A DNA stretch of 64,000 nt, taken from contig NZ_CP023689.1 in NCBI RefSeq assembly GCF_008704715.1, positions 8,432,001-8,496,000 of the forward strand. The letters are read 5' to 3'. The translations under genes were made by a program, and so were the position numbers. The stretch comes from Streptomyces chartreusis. Lineage in GTDB: Bacteria > Actinomycetota > Actinomycetes > Streptomycetales > Streptomycetaceae. Positions 50,986-59,815 of this stretch are shown piece after piece (positions within the stretch are counted from its first letter, which is position 1; each line of letters starts with the position of its first letter). The notes below the pieces were generated by a model. That model made no database searches. It was not told the DNA's origin and was given only the letters and a program-made list of their open reading frames with translations.

Positions 50986-51848
50986 CCGCGATCGGCGCCG
51001 GTCCCGGCATCGGCACCACGCTCGTGACAGGCGCGACCGGAACCACCGGCAGCCGCATCGCGGCACGGCTGACGGCCGCCGGTCACCCGGTCAGGGCGGC
51101 CGGCCGCAAGGCGGCACCCGTGGCCGGAGCCGAGCCGGTCCGCTTCGACTGGTACGACGCCGGCACCCATGCCGCCGCCCTCGACGGCGTCGACCGCGTC
51201 TACGTCATCCCGCCCGTCGGCGACCCCGACCCCGCTGTCGTCGTCCTGCCCTTCCTGCGCCGGGCCCGCGCGGCCGGAGTGCGGCGCGCGGTGCTGCTCA
51301 GCGCCTCGTCGATCCCGGAGGGCGGGCCGGCCGTGGGGTACGTGCACCAGGCGCTGCCGGGCATCTTCGACGAGTGGGCGGTATTGCGGCCCTCCTGGTT
51401 CATGCAGAACTTCACCGGCGACCACCTGCACGCCACGAGCATCCGTACCGAGGGCCTCATCCGCACGGCCGCCGGCACCGGCCGCGTCGGCTTCGTCGAC
51501 GCCGACGACATCGCGGCCGTGGCCGTCCACGCCCTGACCGACGACCGCGCCCCCGACACCGACCTCGTCCTCACCGGACCCGAGGCGCTCTCCTACGACG
51601 ACATCGCCACGGTCATCACCGAGGTCACCGGCCGCCCCGTAGCCCACCGGCAGCTGTCCTACGAGGAGATGCGCGACCGGCTCGCCGCACAGATGCCCGC
51701 GGAGTTCGCCGCGATGCTGGCGGGCATGGACCGGGCCGTCGCCGAGGGGGCGGAGGACCGCGTCACCGACTCCGTCCAACGCCTCACCGGCCGTCCGGCG
51801 GGCAGCTTCCGAGCCCTGGTGGAACGGGAGTTGCGCCTCCTGGGCTGA
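50982..51848 (+). CDS. NmrA-like NAD(P)-binding protein
   Basis: 288 residues, Rossmann fold. TLVTGATGTTGSRIAARLTAAGH has the GxxGxxG nucleotide loop, followed by DRVYVIPPVGDPDPAVVVL and AVLRPSWFMQNF. Without the YxxxK catalytic pair of short-chain dehydrogenases it belongs to the atypical NmrA/azoreductase-like group that acts as a redox sensor or a reductase. It forms an operon with SnoaL via ATGA, so it may serve the same xenobiotic or secondary metabolite pathway controlled by TetR. Confidence 0.85.
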   Translation: MTAIGAGPGIGTTLVTGATGTTGSRIAARLTAAGHPVRAAGRKAAPVAGAEPVRFDWYDAGTHAAALDGVDRVYVIPPVGDPDPAVVVLPFLRRARAAGVRRAVLLSASSIPEGGPAVGYVHQALPGIFDEWAVLRPSWFMQNFTGDHLHATSIRTEGLIRTAAGTGRVGFVDADDIAAVAVHALTDDRAPDTDLVLTGPEALSYDDIATVITEVTGRPVAHRQLSYEEMRDRLAAQMPAEFAAMLAGMDRAVAEGAEDRVTDSVQRLTGRPAGSFRALVERELRLLG

Positions 51849-51870
51849 TCCCGTCCCGCCCAGGAGGCGC
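51833..51870. terminator. Hairpin between NmrA and ABC-F genes
   Basis: GCGCCTCCTGGGC (51833-51845) pairs with GCCCAGGAGGCGC (51858-51870), a perfect 13-bp stem with a 12-base loop that holds the NmrA stop codon. It serves both convergent genes. Confidence 0.85.
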
Positions 51871-51874
51871 CTCT

Positions 51875-53500
51875 TCAGGGGGCGAGCCGCAGCTCGCGGC
51901 CCTGCCAGCGGTCGCGCAGCCAGCGGTCGTGGCTGGCCACGACGATCGCGCCGGGGCCGGTTCCCAAGGCCTCCTCCAGTTCGTCGCACAGGCGCGGGGA
52001 CAGATGGTTGGTGGGTTCGTCGAGCAGCAGCAACTCCGTTGGCCTGGCCACCAGTAGAGCCAGCGCGAGACGCCGGCGCTGTCCGACCGAGAGCCGGCCG
52101 ACCTCCTTGTCCAGGTCCACCTCGTGCAGCAGACCGAGGGAGCCCAGCGGCACCGCCTCGGCGCGTCGAGCGCCCAACACCAGCCCGTACGTCTCCCGCA
52201 CGGTCCGCTCCGGGAACTCGAAGATGCTGTCCTGGGCGAGCAGTCCCACGGTCAGCTCTTCCCGTCGCCGCATCTCGCCCTCGGGTGTCAACCGGCCGGC
52301 GAGTACGGCCAACAGGGTCGACTTGCCGGTCCCGTTGCCGCCGGTGACCAGCAGCCGGTCGGTCGCCGGGATCCGCGTACTGACCGGCGAGAGCCGACCC
52401 GGCACCCAGGCACCGGCCAGCGACACCAGAGGGCCGTCCTCCTCCTTCTCGGCTGTCGGCGTGGTGAGCCCCGTGCTCCGGAACCGCAGCGGGCTCGGCG
52501 GCTCGCCGACCTGGTCGCGTTCCAGGTCCTCCAGCCGGCGAGTGGCGTTGCGTACCCGCCGGGAGATCTGGCTCTGCACCCGGCCGGCCCGGTGGCCGTA
52601 GCCCATCTTCTCGTTGTCGCGCGGTGCCCGGTCCGGCGCGACGCGGCGCGCGGTGACCCCGGCCGACACCCGCAGCGCGACCAGTTCCTCCTGCTCCTCG
52701 GTCCAGCGCCGCTCCCAGCGCTCCCGCTCCTTGCGTTTCTCCGTCAGATAGGCCGAGTAGTTGCCGCCGTATCGGACCGGGCCGTCGATCGCGGGGTCGA
52801 GGTCGATCAGGTCCGTGCACACGGCGTCGAGGAATGCCCGGTCGTGGCTGGCCAGTACGACGACCCCGGGCAGGTCCCGGACCTGTTCCTCGACGAAGGC
52901 GGCGGCACCGTCGTCGAGGTGGTTGGTCGGCTCGTCCAGCAGGAGTGCGGAGGGCCGCCGGATCAGGAGCGCGGCCAGTGCCAGCCGGCCGCGCTGCCCG
53001 CCGGAGAGCGAGGCGAGCGTCCTGTCGTGCCCGAAGGAGCCGAGGCCGAGACCGTCGAGCACGAGCTCGGCGCGCCGGTCCGCGTCCCAGGCCTCCCGGT
53101 CCTGGGCCTGCTCGAGCCGGGCGCCGTAGGCGGCGAGCAGCTCCGTGTGCTCGGGCGCGTCCTGCGCGGTCTCCGCGAGCTGATCGGTGAGGCGGTCCAG
53201 CTCGGCGAGGTCGTCCCTCGCCTCGCGTAGCGCGTCGTCCAGTACGTCGGCGATCGTCGAGTCGGCGTCGTACGGCATCTCCTGTTGCAGAAAGCCCAGA
53301 TCGGGCGGGCGGGTGACGCTGCCGGCGTCGGGTTCGTCGACTCCCGCGAGCAGGCGCAGCAGGGTCGACTTGCCGACGCCGTTCTCGCCGATGAGTCCGA
53401 TACGGCGCCCGGGGGCGGCGGTCAGGGAGACGCCGTCGAGCACTCTGCGGCCGTCGAGGTTGCGGACGAGATCGTGGGCGAGCAGGGCAGGTTGAGGCAT
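51875..53500 (-). CDS. ABC-F ATPase, ribosomal protection type (1)
   Basis: 541 residues with two ABC domains and no membrane part. First: GENGVGKST, SLSGGQRGRLALAALL, LLLDEPTNHLDD; second: GGNGTGKST, RLSVGQRRRLALALLVA, LLLDEPTNHL. Between them lies a charged linker with paired helices (YLTEKRKERERWERRWTEEQEELVALRVSAGVTARRV), the interdomain segment that reaches toward the peptidyl-transferase centre. It resembles TlrC/OleB/VarM-like actinomycete resistance proteins. The drug cannot be deduced. It lies 83 bases downstream of a second ABC-F, possibly in the same unit. Confidence 0.88.
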   Translation of the reverse strand: MPQPALLAHDLVRNLDGRRVLDGVSLTAAPGRRIGLIGENGVGKSTLLRLLAGVDEPDAGSVTRPPDLGFLQQEMPYDADSTIADVLDDALREARDDLAELDRLTDQLAETAQDAPEHTELLAAYGARLEQAQDREAWDADRRAELVLDGLGLGSFGHDRTLASLSGGQRGRLALAALLIRRPSALLLDEPTNHLDDGAAAFVEEQVRDLPGVVVLASHDRAFLDAVCTDLIDLDPAIDGPVRYGGNYSAYLTEKRKERERWERRWTEEQEELVALRVSAGVTARRVAPDRAPRDNEKMGYGHRAGRVQSQISRRVRNATRRLEDLERDQVGEPPSPLRFRSTGLTTPTAEKEEDGPLVSLAGAWVPGRLSPVSTRIPATDRLLVTGGNGTGKSTLLAVLAGRLTPEGEMRRREELTVGLLAQDSIFEFPERTVRETYGLVLGARRAEAVPLGSLGLLHEVDLDKEVGRLSVGQRRRLALALLVARPTELLLLDEPTNHLSPRLCDELEEALGTGPGAIVVASHDRWLRDRWQGRELRLAP

Positions 53501-53583
53501 GGTTCAGGTCCGTCCAATGTGATCGGTGCTCGGCCCGCGGGGCGGCAAACCTCGGACGCGGGCCAGGTCGACACAGCGGCGGA

Positions 53584-55218
53584 TCACATCTCGGGCGCCC
53601 CCGTCTCCGTCAGCTCGTCGTCGGCCAGCCGCAGCCACCGGCCGACCCCGATCTCGCGCAGGAACCGTTCGTCGTGGCTGACCACCACGAAGGCACCCTG
53701 ATAGGAGTTCAGCGCACTCTCCAACTGGCCCGCGCTGACCAGGTCCAGGTTGTTCGTCGGTTCGTCCAGGAGCAGCAGATGCGGGGCCGGCTCCGCGCAC
53801 AGCACACACGCCAGCGTGGCGCGCAGCCGCTCGCCGCCGGAGAGCACCCCGACGGGCAGATGGGCGCCCGCGCCCCGGAAGAGGAAGCGGGCGAGCAGGT
53901 TCATCCGCTCGGCCTCCGGCCGCCGCGGGGCGAAGGCAGCGAAGTTCTCGGCGACCGTACGGTCGAGGTCCAGCACGTCCAGGCGCTGCGAGAGGTAGGC
54001 GATACGGCCGTCGGCGCGCCTGATCTCGCCGCCCTCCAGGGGCAGTTCGCCGTTGAGCACCCGCAGCAGCGTGCTCTTCCCGGCGCCGTTGGGGCCGGTC
54101 AGCGCGATGCGCTCCGGGCCGCGGATCGTCAGGTCGACGCCCTCGCCGGCGAACACGTCCTTGTCGCCGAGCCGGACCCGGAGCCTTTCACCGAGGAACA
54201 GGTTCCGTCCGGCGGGCACGTGGGTGTCCGGAAGGTCGAGCGTGATGCGCTGTTCCTCACGCAACGCCCGTCCCGCCTCATCCAGCCGGGCCTTCGCCTC
54301 GCTGACCCGGCCCGCGTGCATCTGGCCGGCCCGGCCCGCGGACTCCTGCGCTCCCCGCTTCATGTTGCCCGCGAAGATGCGGGGCAGACCGGCACTCTTG
54401 AGGTTGCGGGCGGCGTTGCTCTGCCGGCGCTCCGCGCGCTCGCGCGCCTGCTGCATCTCCCGCTTCTCCCGCTTCAGCTCCTGCTCGGCGTTGCGGACGT
54501 TCTTCTCGGCGACCTCCTGCTCGGCCCACACGGCCGCCTCGTACTCGGTGAAATTGCCGCCGTAGAAGCGCAGTTCGCTCCCGTCGAGCTCGGCGATGCG
54601 GTCCATCCGGTCGAGCAGGGCACGGTCATGGCTGACCAGGATCAGGCACCCGGTGAAGTCCTCCAGCACGTCGTACAGCTTGTGACGGGCGTCGAGGTCG
54701 AGGTTGTTGGTGGGTTCGTCGAGCAGGAGTACGTCGGGTCGCTTCAGCAACTGGGCGGCCAGACCGAGGGAGACGACCTGGCCGCCGCTGAGGGTGCCGA
54801 GGCTGCGGTCCAGGGAGAGGTCGGTCAGGCCGAGGCGGTCCAGCTGGGCACGGGTGCGTTCCTCGATGTCCCAGTCGTCGCCGATGGTCGTGAAGTGCTC
54901 TTCGGCGACGTCCCCGGACTCCACGGCGTCGATGGCTCGGATGACCGGGGCCACGCCCAGGATCTCGGCGACCGTGAGATCGCCGGTCAGGGGGAGGGTC
55001 TGCGGGAGGTGACCGAGCGTGCCGGACACGGCGACCGACCCCGCGCCGGGTCGCAGTTCGCCCGCGATCAGCTGGAGCAGAGTGCTCTTGCCGGTGCCGT
55101 TGGGCGCGACGAGACCCGTACGGCCGGAGCCGACGGTGAAGGACAGATCCTGGAAGACGGGCGTGTCGTCGGGCCAGGCGAAGGACAGGGCGGAGCAGAC
55201 GACGGAAGCGTCGGGCAT
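53584..55218 (-). CDS. ABC-F ATPase, ribosomal protection type (2)
   Basis: 544 residues, two ABC domains: GTGKST, TLSGGQVVSLGLAAQLL, LLLDEPTNNLDLDA; then GPNGAGKST, VLSGGERLRATLACVL and LLLDEPTNNLDL. The linker is rich in charged residues (EQEVAEKNVRNAEQELKREKREMQQARERAERRQSN). It differs in sequence from its neighbour, so they are not a recent duplication. Its start (ATG 55218, GAGGTC upstream) is preceded by a roughly 230-base leader with a 9-codon peptide gene and hairpins, the layout of antibiotic-induced attenuation. Confidence 0.88.
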   Translation of the reverse strand: MPDASVVCSALSFAWPDDTPVFQDLSFTVGSGRTGLVAPNGTGKSTLLQLIAGELRPGAGSVAVSGTLGHLPQTLPLTGDLTVAEILGVAPVIRAIDAVESGDVAEEHFTTIGDDWDIEERTRAQLDRLGLTDLSLDRSLGTLSGGQVVSLGLAAQLLKRPDVLLLDEPTNNLDLDARHKLYDVLEDFTGCLILVSHDRALLDRMDRIAELDGSELRFYGGNFTEYEAAVWAEQEVAEKNVRNAEQELKREKREMQQARERAERRQSNAARNLKSAGLPRIFAGNMKRGAQESAGRAGQMHAGRVSEAKARLDEAGRALREEQRITLDLPDTHVPAGRNLFLGERLRVRLGDKDVFAGEGVDLTIRGPERIALTGPNGAGKSTLLRVLNGELPLEGGEIRRADGRIAYLSQRLDVLDLDRTVAENFAAFAPRRPEAERMNLLARFLFRGAGAHLPVGVLSGGERLRATLACVLCAEPAPHLLLLDEPTNNLDLVSAGQLESALNSYQGAFVVVSHDERFLREIGVGRWLRLADDELTETGAPEM

Positions 55219-55382
55219 GAAGGGTGACCTCGTGTGAAGGAGGGGCGAGCGCTCGGCGCATGGCAGGCGTGACAGCGATGGCATGCGTGATGGCTCTGCC
55301 CCGGCGGCAGACAGTGGGAGAGGGGACGACGAAGAGACCACCTCGGCGACGCGTCAGCGCATCAGCCGGTGGCCTGCCGGGT

Positions 55383-55397
55383 CCGGGTATCACCCGG
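55383..55397 (-). promoter_or_regulatory. Attenuator-like hairpin at leader stop
   Basis: CCGGGT-GAT-ACCCGG (minus strand), with the TGA of the leader peptide inside the loop. A further stem between GGCCACC and GGTGGTC (with trailing TCTT) follows downstream, as in ribosome-mediated attenuators. Confidence 0.5.
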
Positions 55398-55419
55398 AGA
55401 TGTCGTCGTCCACCACCAT
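55390..55419 (-). CDS. Leader peptide MVVDDDISG upstream of ABC-F 2
   Basis: A 9-residue open frame starts with ATG at 55419, preceded by GAGGAG seven bases upstream. It ends at a TGA in a hairpin. TATACA (55457-55462) is a good -10 box about 38 bases before it. Short leader peptides of this kind let a stalled ribosome change mRNA folding and induce the downstream ABC-F gene. The drug and residue responsible for stalling are unknown. Being so short, it may be fortuitous. Confidence 0.5.
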   Translation of the reverse strand: MVVDDDISG

Positions 55420-55456
55420 GTCTGGTCTCCTCGAAGAAGGTCGAAGTCCCTGGCAC

Positions 55457-55462
55457 TGTATA
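55457..55462 (-). promoter_or_regulatory. -10 box of ABC-F 2 leader transcript
   Basis: TATACA on the minus strand, with no clear -35 but CCAGGC at a 17-base distance. It would start transcription about 30 bases upstream of the leader peptide, and 230 bases upstream of the ABC-F gene. Confidence 0.5.
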
Positions 55463-55527
55463 CGAGGCCTCAGCTCTCCGCCTGGGGGTTGGGCGGTACG
55501 GCCGTGCCGGTCGCCCTGTGCGAGGGC

Positions 55528-56757
55528 TCAGGTGGCCGGACGGCCGAGTTGGACCAGGAGCTGCTGGTGGCCGTTGCTGATGAGTGAGGCCACGGGCTTC
55601 AGCTCCGTGGCGGGCACGGCGAGGCGGATGTCGGGGAAGCGCTCGAAGAGGTGTTGCAGAGCGCAGGCGACTTCCAGGCGGGCCAGCGGGGCGCCCAGGC
55701 AGAAGTGGACGCCGTGGCCGAAGGCCAGGTGGTCCTTGTCGCTGCGGGTGGCGTCGAACGTGTCGGCGTCGGCGTGCCAGTCGGGGTGGCGATTCGCGGC
55801 GGCGTAGGAGGCGAGGATGGCGTCGCCGCGGGCGATCGTCCGGCCGTCGGGCAGCGGGATGTCCGAAACGGCGAAGCGCAGGGGGAGGTGTTTGACGGCG
55901 GGTTCGTGGCGCAGGGTCTCCTCGACGACGTCGTTCCAGCCGACGGCACCGGAGCGGACGAGCCGGAGCTGGTCCGGGCGGGTCAGCAGCGTGAAGACGC
56001 TCTGGTCGATGACGTTGACCGTCGTCTCGTACCCGGCACTGATCATCAGCAGGAGCGTGTCGCGAAGCTCCTGGGGGGCGAGGCCGGTGCCGCCGTCCTC
56101 GTCGTCCCGGGCGTTGATCAGCAGCGACGTCATGTCGTCACCCGGGTCGTCACGCTTCGCGGCGATCAACTCGTCCAACTGCCCGTACAGCAGAGCGGTG
56201 TTGGCCTGGGCCTCCGCCGGGCTCAGCGTGGTGTCGAAGACACCGTCCACGACTTTGCGGAAGCCTTCGCGGCGTTCCTGCGGCACGCCCATGAGATGGC
56301 CGATCACGGCAATGGGGAGGGGGTAGGCCAGGTGCTCGCGCAGGTCCACCGTCTCGTCCTCGGGGCGCGCGGCGAGGCGGTCGATCAGCTCGATCACCAT
56401 GCCTTCGACGGCCGCCTTCATGGTGGCAATGCGCCGCGCGCTGAAGGCCGGCGCGATCAGACGACGCAGCCTGCGGTGGTCCGGGCCGTATGCCGTGAAC
56501 ATGTTCTCCACCGCGACCCACAGCGCGAGCGGCCAGCGGGTGACGGCCTCTTGGAAGGCCGGCCAGTGGGCGCGGCCGTCCTTCGACACATCCGGGCTGG
56601 TCAGGAGGTGCTTGAGCAGGTCCGGGTCGGTCACCGCCCATGCCGTGACACCGAGGATGTCGACCTGGGTCGCCGCTCCCTCGGCACGCAGGGACAGGTG
56701 CTCGGCGTGCCGGTCGGCGCCGGTGGGGTCGAGGACGATCAGAGGCTGCTCGGGCAC
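55528..56757 (-). CDS. Cytochrome P450 (CYP107-like)
   Basis: 409 residues. The I-helix has the standard AGYETT, ExxR is present (EETLR), and the heme loop FGHGVHFCLG gives the axial cysteine. It resembles soluble bacterial P450s of the CYP107 type, which oxidise macrolides and related natural products. No ferredoxin gene adjoins it. It lies directly upstream of, and on the same strand as, the ABC-F unit, but the ABC-F leader has its own promoter. GTG 56757 has GGAG eight bases upstream. Confidence 0.9.
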   Translation of the reverse strand: MPEQPLIVLDPTGADRHAEHLSLRAEGAATQVDILGVTAWAVTDPDLLKHLLTSPDVSKDGRAHWPAFQEAVTRWPLALWVAVENMFTAYGPDHRRLRRLIAPAFSARRIATMKAAVEGMVIELIDRLAARPEDETVDLREHLAYPLPIAVIGHLMGVPQERREGFRKVVDGVFDTTLSPAEAQANTALLYGQLDELIAAKRDDPGDDMTSLLINARDDEDGGTGLAPQELRDTLLLMISAGYETTVNVIDQSVFTLLTRPDQLRLVRSGAVGWNDVVEETLRHEPAVKHLPLRFAVSDIPLPDGRTIARGDAILASYAAANRHPDWHADADTFDATRSDKDHLAFGHGVHFCLGAPLARLEVACALQHLFERFPDIRLAVPATELKPVASLISNGHQQLLVQLGRPAT

Positions 56758-57032
56758 GGAGGGCTCCTTGGCAGGCGGGGGGACGAGCTGACCGGGGCAA
56801 CAGGACGCAGGGTGTGGTGAGTTCGCGACGGATGGACCCCGACAGTCTTGCCCGCGGCACGAAGGAAGCCGCACCGGCGCGGCTGTATGGGGCTGGAAAG
56901 GTTTCACCGATGCCCTGATCCGACTCACCGGCGTCCAGGAGAGCTGCGGTTGTCGAGACGCGGGCGAGGCGACAACCGAGCGAGGACCGGGGGCAGCCCA
57001 ACTGGCCTGCCCGGCCGGCGGCGCACATGGAA

Positions 57033-57073
57033 GGGCGTCCGACCAGGGCGGCATCGGTCCTGGTCGGACGCCC
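57033..57073 (-). terminator. Terminator after ALDH fragment
   Basis: GGGCGTCCGACCAGG (57033-57047) pairs with CCTGGTCGGACGCCC (57059-57073), a perfect 15-bp stem with an 11-base loop. It lies directly after the fragment of an aldehyde dehydrogenase 3' end at 57086, in the position expected of that gene's terminator. Confidence 0.85.
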
Positions 57074-57085
57074 GTCGGGGGGTGC

Positions 57086-57150
57086 CTGGAAGAAGCCCAG
57101 CTTCTGCGGCGCGTACGACACGAGAAGGTTCTTGGTCTGCTGGTGGTACA
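57086..57150 (-). pseudogene. Aldehyde dehydrogenase 3' fragment
   Basis: About 21 codons read YHQQTKNLLVSYAPQKLGFF, almost the same as the C-terminus of the intact aldehyde dehydrogenase at 63141 (HYQQTKNILCSYSPQKLGFF). DNA identity is about 80%. The stop codon has been changed to CAG, so translation would run on. A terminator hairpin follows. It is in the same orientation as the intact gene and marks the left edge of a six-kilobase block. Confidence 0.75.
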
Positions 57151-57154
57151 GCGG

Positions 57155-57538
57155 TAACACGGCGCTGGCCTGCGGGCAAACGGCTTCCGTGGGGCTCGTA
57201 GCTCGGCATTGTGGTCCGTGAATGGCCCGGATCTTGGTCGGGGCCTCCTGCGGAAGACCCGGAAACCGGCTGCCTGCCACGGGGCACCCAACGGCCGTCC
57301 GGGGGAGAGCGCCCGCGTCGGCTGCTTCTCCGCCCGCAGTTTCGTCGGCAGGACGGCATGGAGCCGAAACCCAACGTCGACTGGGCGCCTGCCTCCTGCT
57401 CACCGGGTGTCGCATCGACAGGGCGTTGCGCATGAGCTGCCTCAGGCGCTCCACCCGCTGTGCCGCCCCGTGCCCGACCCCGGAATTCACAGCCTCCCGC
57501 CAGCAGAACTCCCGGCAACGATCCCTTCCGCAAGGCGC
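57155..57538. other. Intergenic region without a recognisable gene
   Basis: 384 bases between the ALDH fragment and the LysR pseudogene. Several short open frames exist on both strands but none resembles a known protein. No hairpin or strong promoter was noticed. Confidence 0.4.
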
Positions 57539-57556
57539 GTTAACCTGACGATTAAC
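57539..57556. promoter_or_regulatory. LysR-box-like repeat before LysR pseudogene
   Basis: GTTAA-CCTGACGA-TTAAC is a perfect 5-bp inverted repeat, T-N11-A spaced, about 20 bases before the GTG of the pseudogene. GTTAAC followed later by AAGATC also occurs at 59568 upstream of the intact LysR paralogue. Confidence 0.45.
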
Positions 57557-57575
57557 AAGATCGACGGAGGGCCGC

Positions 57576-58450
57576 GTGGAGATCGGAGACATCGAGATCT
57601 TCCTGACACTCGCACAGGAACTGCACTTCGGCCGGACGGCTGCACGTCACCGCGGCGCGAGTCAGCCAGGCCATCAAGAAGCAGGAAAGGCAGATCGGTG
57701 GTGCGCTCTTCGCTCGCACCAGCCATCACGTCAGCCTTACCCCGCTCGGTCAGCAGTTGCACGACGACCTGCTCCCGGTGCACCGGGGTCTTCAGCGGAG
57801 TCTGGAGCGGGCCGTGCTGGCCACGAAGGGCAAGACTGAGGTGATGCGCCTGGACAGACGTCCAGTAACGTCGAGGACCTGAGGCCCGTCCTCGACGAAT
57901 TCTCATCCCGCCACCCCGGCTGCATTGTGCAGATTCGCGCCGTGGGATACAACGACCCTTTCACCGCACTGCGCCACGACACGATCGACGTCCTGCTCGC
58001 CTGGCTCCCCATCCGGGAACCGGACCTCACGGTGGGCCCGGTCGCCTACACCGAACCCGTCGCGTTGTGCGTATCCTCCGCCCACCCCCTGGCGAAGCGA
58101 GACTCCATCTCCTACTAGGACCTTGCTGACGAGACCGTCCTGACCGGCGCCGCACCCGACTACTGGCGAGAGGCGCTGATCCCCGCCCGCACCTCCAGCG
58201 GGCGGCCGATCCCCAAAGGGCCGACTGCAGTCGACGGCACGCAACTACTCGCCATCGTCGCCGGTGGGGAAGCGGTGTGCCCCGTGCACGCGCACGCCCT
58301 GCGCTACTAGGGCGGCCTGACGCCGCGTACATCCCCATCCATGACGCGCCGCTCAGCCGCTGGGCCTTGACCTGGCACACGAGCAGCGAAACGGACCAGA
58401 TTCGCAACCTGGCCAAGGTCGTTGAAGAGCTCGGTCCGATGGCCCTGTGA
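57576..58450 (+). pseudogene. Decayed LysR-family regulator
   Basis: The start reads MEIGDIEIFLTLAQELHFGRTA, closely matching the intact LysR at 58628-59521 (MELRDIEIFLTLAEELHFGRSA). It then loses frame near 57640; the HTH continues in another frame (VSQAIKKQERQIGGALFARTSHHVSLTPLG). A second shift occurs before 57880. Two internal TAG codons (58116 and 58307) interrupt the ligand domain. The last piece APLSRWALTWHTS mirrors APPVQWALIWRTD of the intact copy. This is a non-functional paralogue, probably an old duplication. Confidence 0.88.
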
Positions 58451-58627
58451 CCTCATCCGCATCCCCCCGACCAGGGCCGGGCAGGCCCCGCAAGAAGCCG
58501 GACAGCCTCGTCGCCCCCCAAGCGCTAAAGCGGGCCGCAGCCGCTCGGTCCGACGTCTGTAGCGGCGAGCGCGGCCGGGTACTTGTTCGGCAAAGGGGGA
58601 CGACACCGACGCCGAAGTATCCCGTCT

Positions 58628-59521
58628 CTACCGCCCAGTTGCGTCCCCGCAGTCCGTCGCAGCCTCGGCGAGTGCGCGTACCAGTGGTGTCGCGCGGTCC
58701 GTGCGCCAGATCAGGGCCCACTGGACGGGCGGGGCATCGTGGAGGGGGATGTATACGACGTCAGTCTGCGCGTTGTAGCGCCGCCCCTCGTCGGGGACTG
58801 TGCAGACCGCGTCGCCCACCGCGACGAGGGCAAGGATCTCGTAGAAGGTGGAGACGGCGGGGCCGCGGCGGACGGGGCGCCCGGCCGGTGTGCGGGCCGG
58901 CAGGACGGCGGTCTCCCAGTAGGCGGGAAGGGGGCCGTTCAGGCGCGGCACGATGTGCTCGCCGAGGACCTCCATGCTCACCGACTTGTGCCGGGCGAGA
59001 GGGTGATCCGCGGCCACCATCAGGTGGAGCGGTTCCTCGCGCAGCACCACTCCGACGGTCAGGTCCGGCTCGCGGACCGGCAGCCAGGTGGTCACCGCGT
59101 CGACCTCGCCGGCCCGCAAGGCTCCGAACGGATCGCTGAAGAACACTTCCCGGAAGCGGAGTTCGGCGGACGGGTGTCGGGCCCGGAAGTGGGTCAGGAC
59201 CGGGGCCATGTCGTGCATCTGTGCGCCCATGACTCCCAGCGTCAGCGTGCCGGCCGATTTGCGGGCGATGGTGGTCGCCTCCGCAATGGCTTCCTGGATG
59301 CCCTCGTATGCCGGCTTCAGCCGCTGGAGCAGCACCTCTCCGATGGGGGTCATCCGCACGTGGCGGCTGGTTCGCTCGAAGAGTTGGGCGCCGATGACGC
59401 GTTCCTGTTTCTTGATCGCTTGGCTGACACGGGCTGGGGAGACATGCAGGCGTTCGGCGCTGCGGCCGAAGTGGAGCTCCTCCGCGAGCGTCAGGAAGAT
59501 CTCTATGTCCCGCAGTTCCAT
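58628..59521 (-). CDS. LysR-family regulator, intact paralogue
   Basis: 297 residues. HTH MELRDIEIFLTLAEELHFGRSAERLHVSPARVSQAIKKQERVIGAQLFERTSRHVRMTPIG is followed by a periplasmic-binding-like domain. It lies divergent from the vat-vgb operon, with 294 bases between them that should hold its operator. A LysR regulator in this position commonly controls the divergent genes and responds to the compound they act upon. The ATG at 59521 is chosen for alignment with the pseudogene's start; an upstream ATG with 20 extra residues is possible. Confidence 0.88.
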   Translation of the reverse strand: MELRDIEIFLTLAEELHFGRSAERLHVSPARVSQAIKKQERVIGAQLFERTSRHVRMTPIGEVLLQRLKPAYEGIQEAIAEATTIARKSAGTLTLGVMGAQMHDMAPVLTHFRARHPSAELRFREVFFSDPFGALRAGEVDAVTTWLPVREPDLTVGVVLREEPLHLMVAADHPLARHKSVSMEVLGEHIVPRLNGPLPAYWETAVLPARTPAGRPVRRGPAVSTFYEILALVAVGDAVCTVPDEGRRYNAQTDVVYIPLHDAPPVQWALIWRTDRATPLVRALAEAATDCGDATGR

Positions 59522-59815
59522 CGTGTCCCCGGTTCCATCCTGGTCCCCGGATTCGTGAACCTCTGGGTTAACGACCATATCAAGATCAGCCGTTGTTCCC
59601 GGGCTGCCCGGCACGCAGGCTGGGTACCGGGCCGGGAGGCCGCCTCCCGTAGGTGACATGAGCCGGCAATGAGGCTGCGGGACCGGCCCGCTCAATTCGG
59701 CCGACGGACCCGAAGGGCGTGGACCGCGCGCGGAAGGCGCGTACCTCATCGGTCATGAGGCCTCGCCTCCCGGGCTTCGCCCGCCGAGCACGAACTCCCA
59801 CGGAGAGATTCCCGC
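59522..59815. promoter_or_regulatory. Divergent region between LysR and vat
   Basis: 294 bases. GGGTTAACGACC (around 59566) and an AAGATC at 59584 resemble elements upstream of the LysR pseudogene. Beyond that no strong promoter was recognised. Confidence 0.35.
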
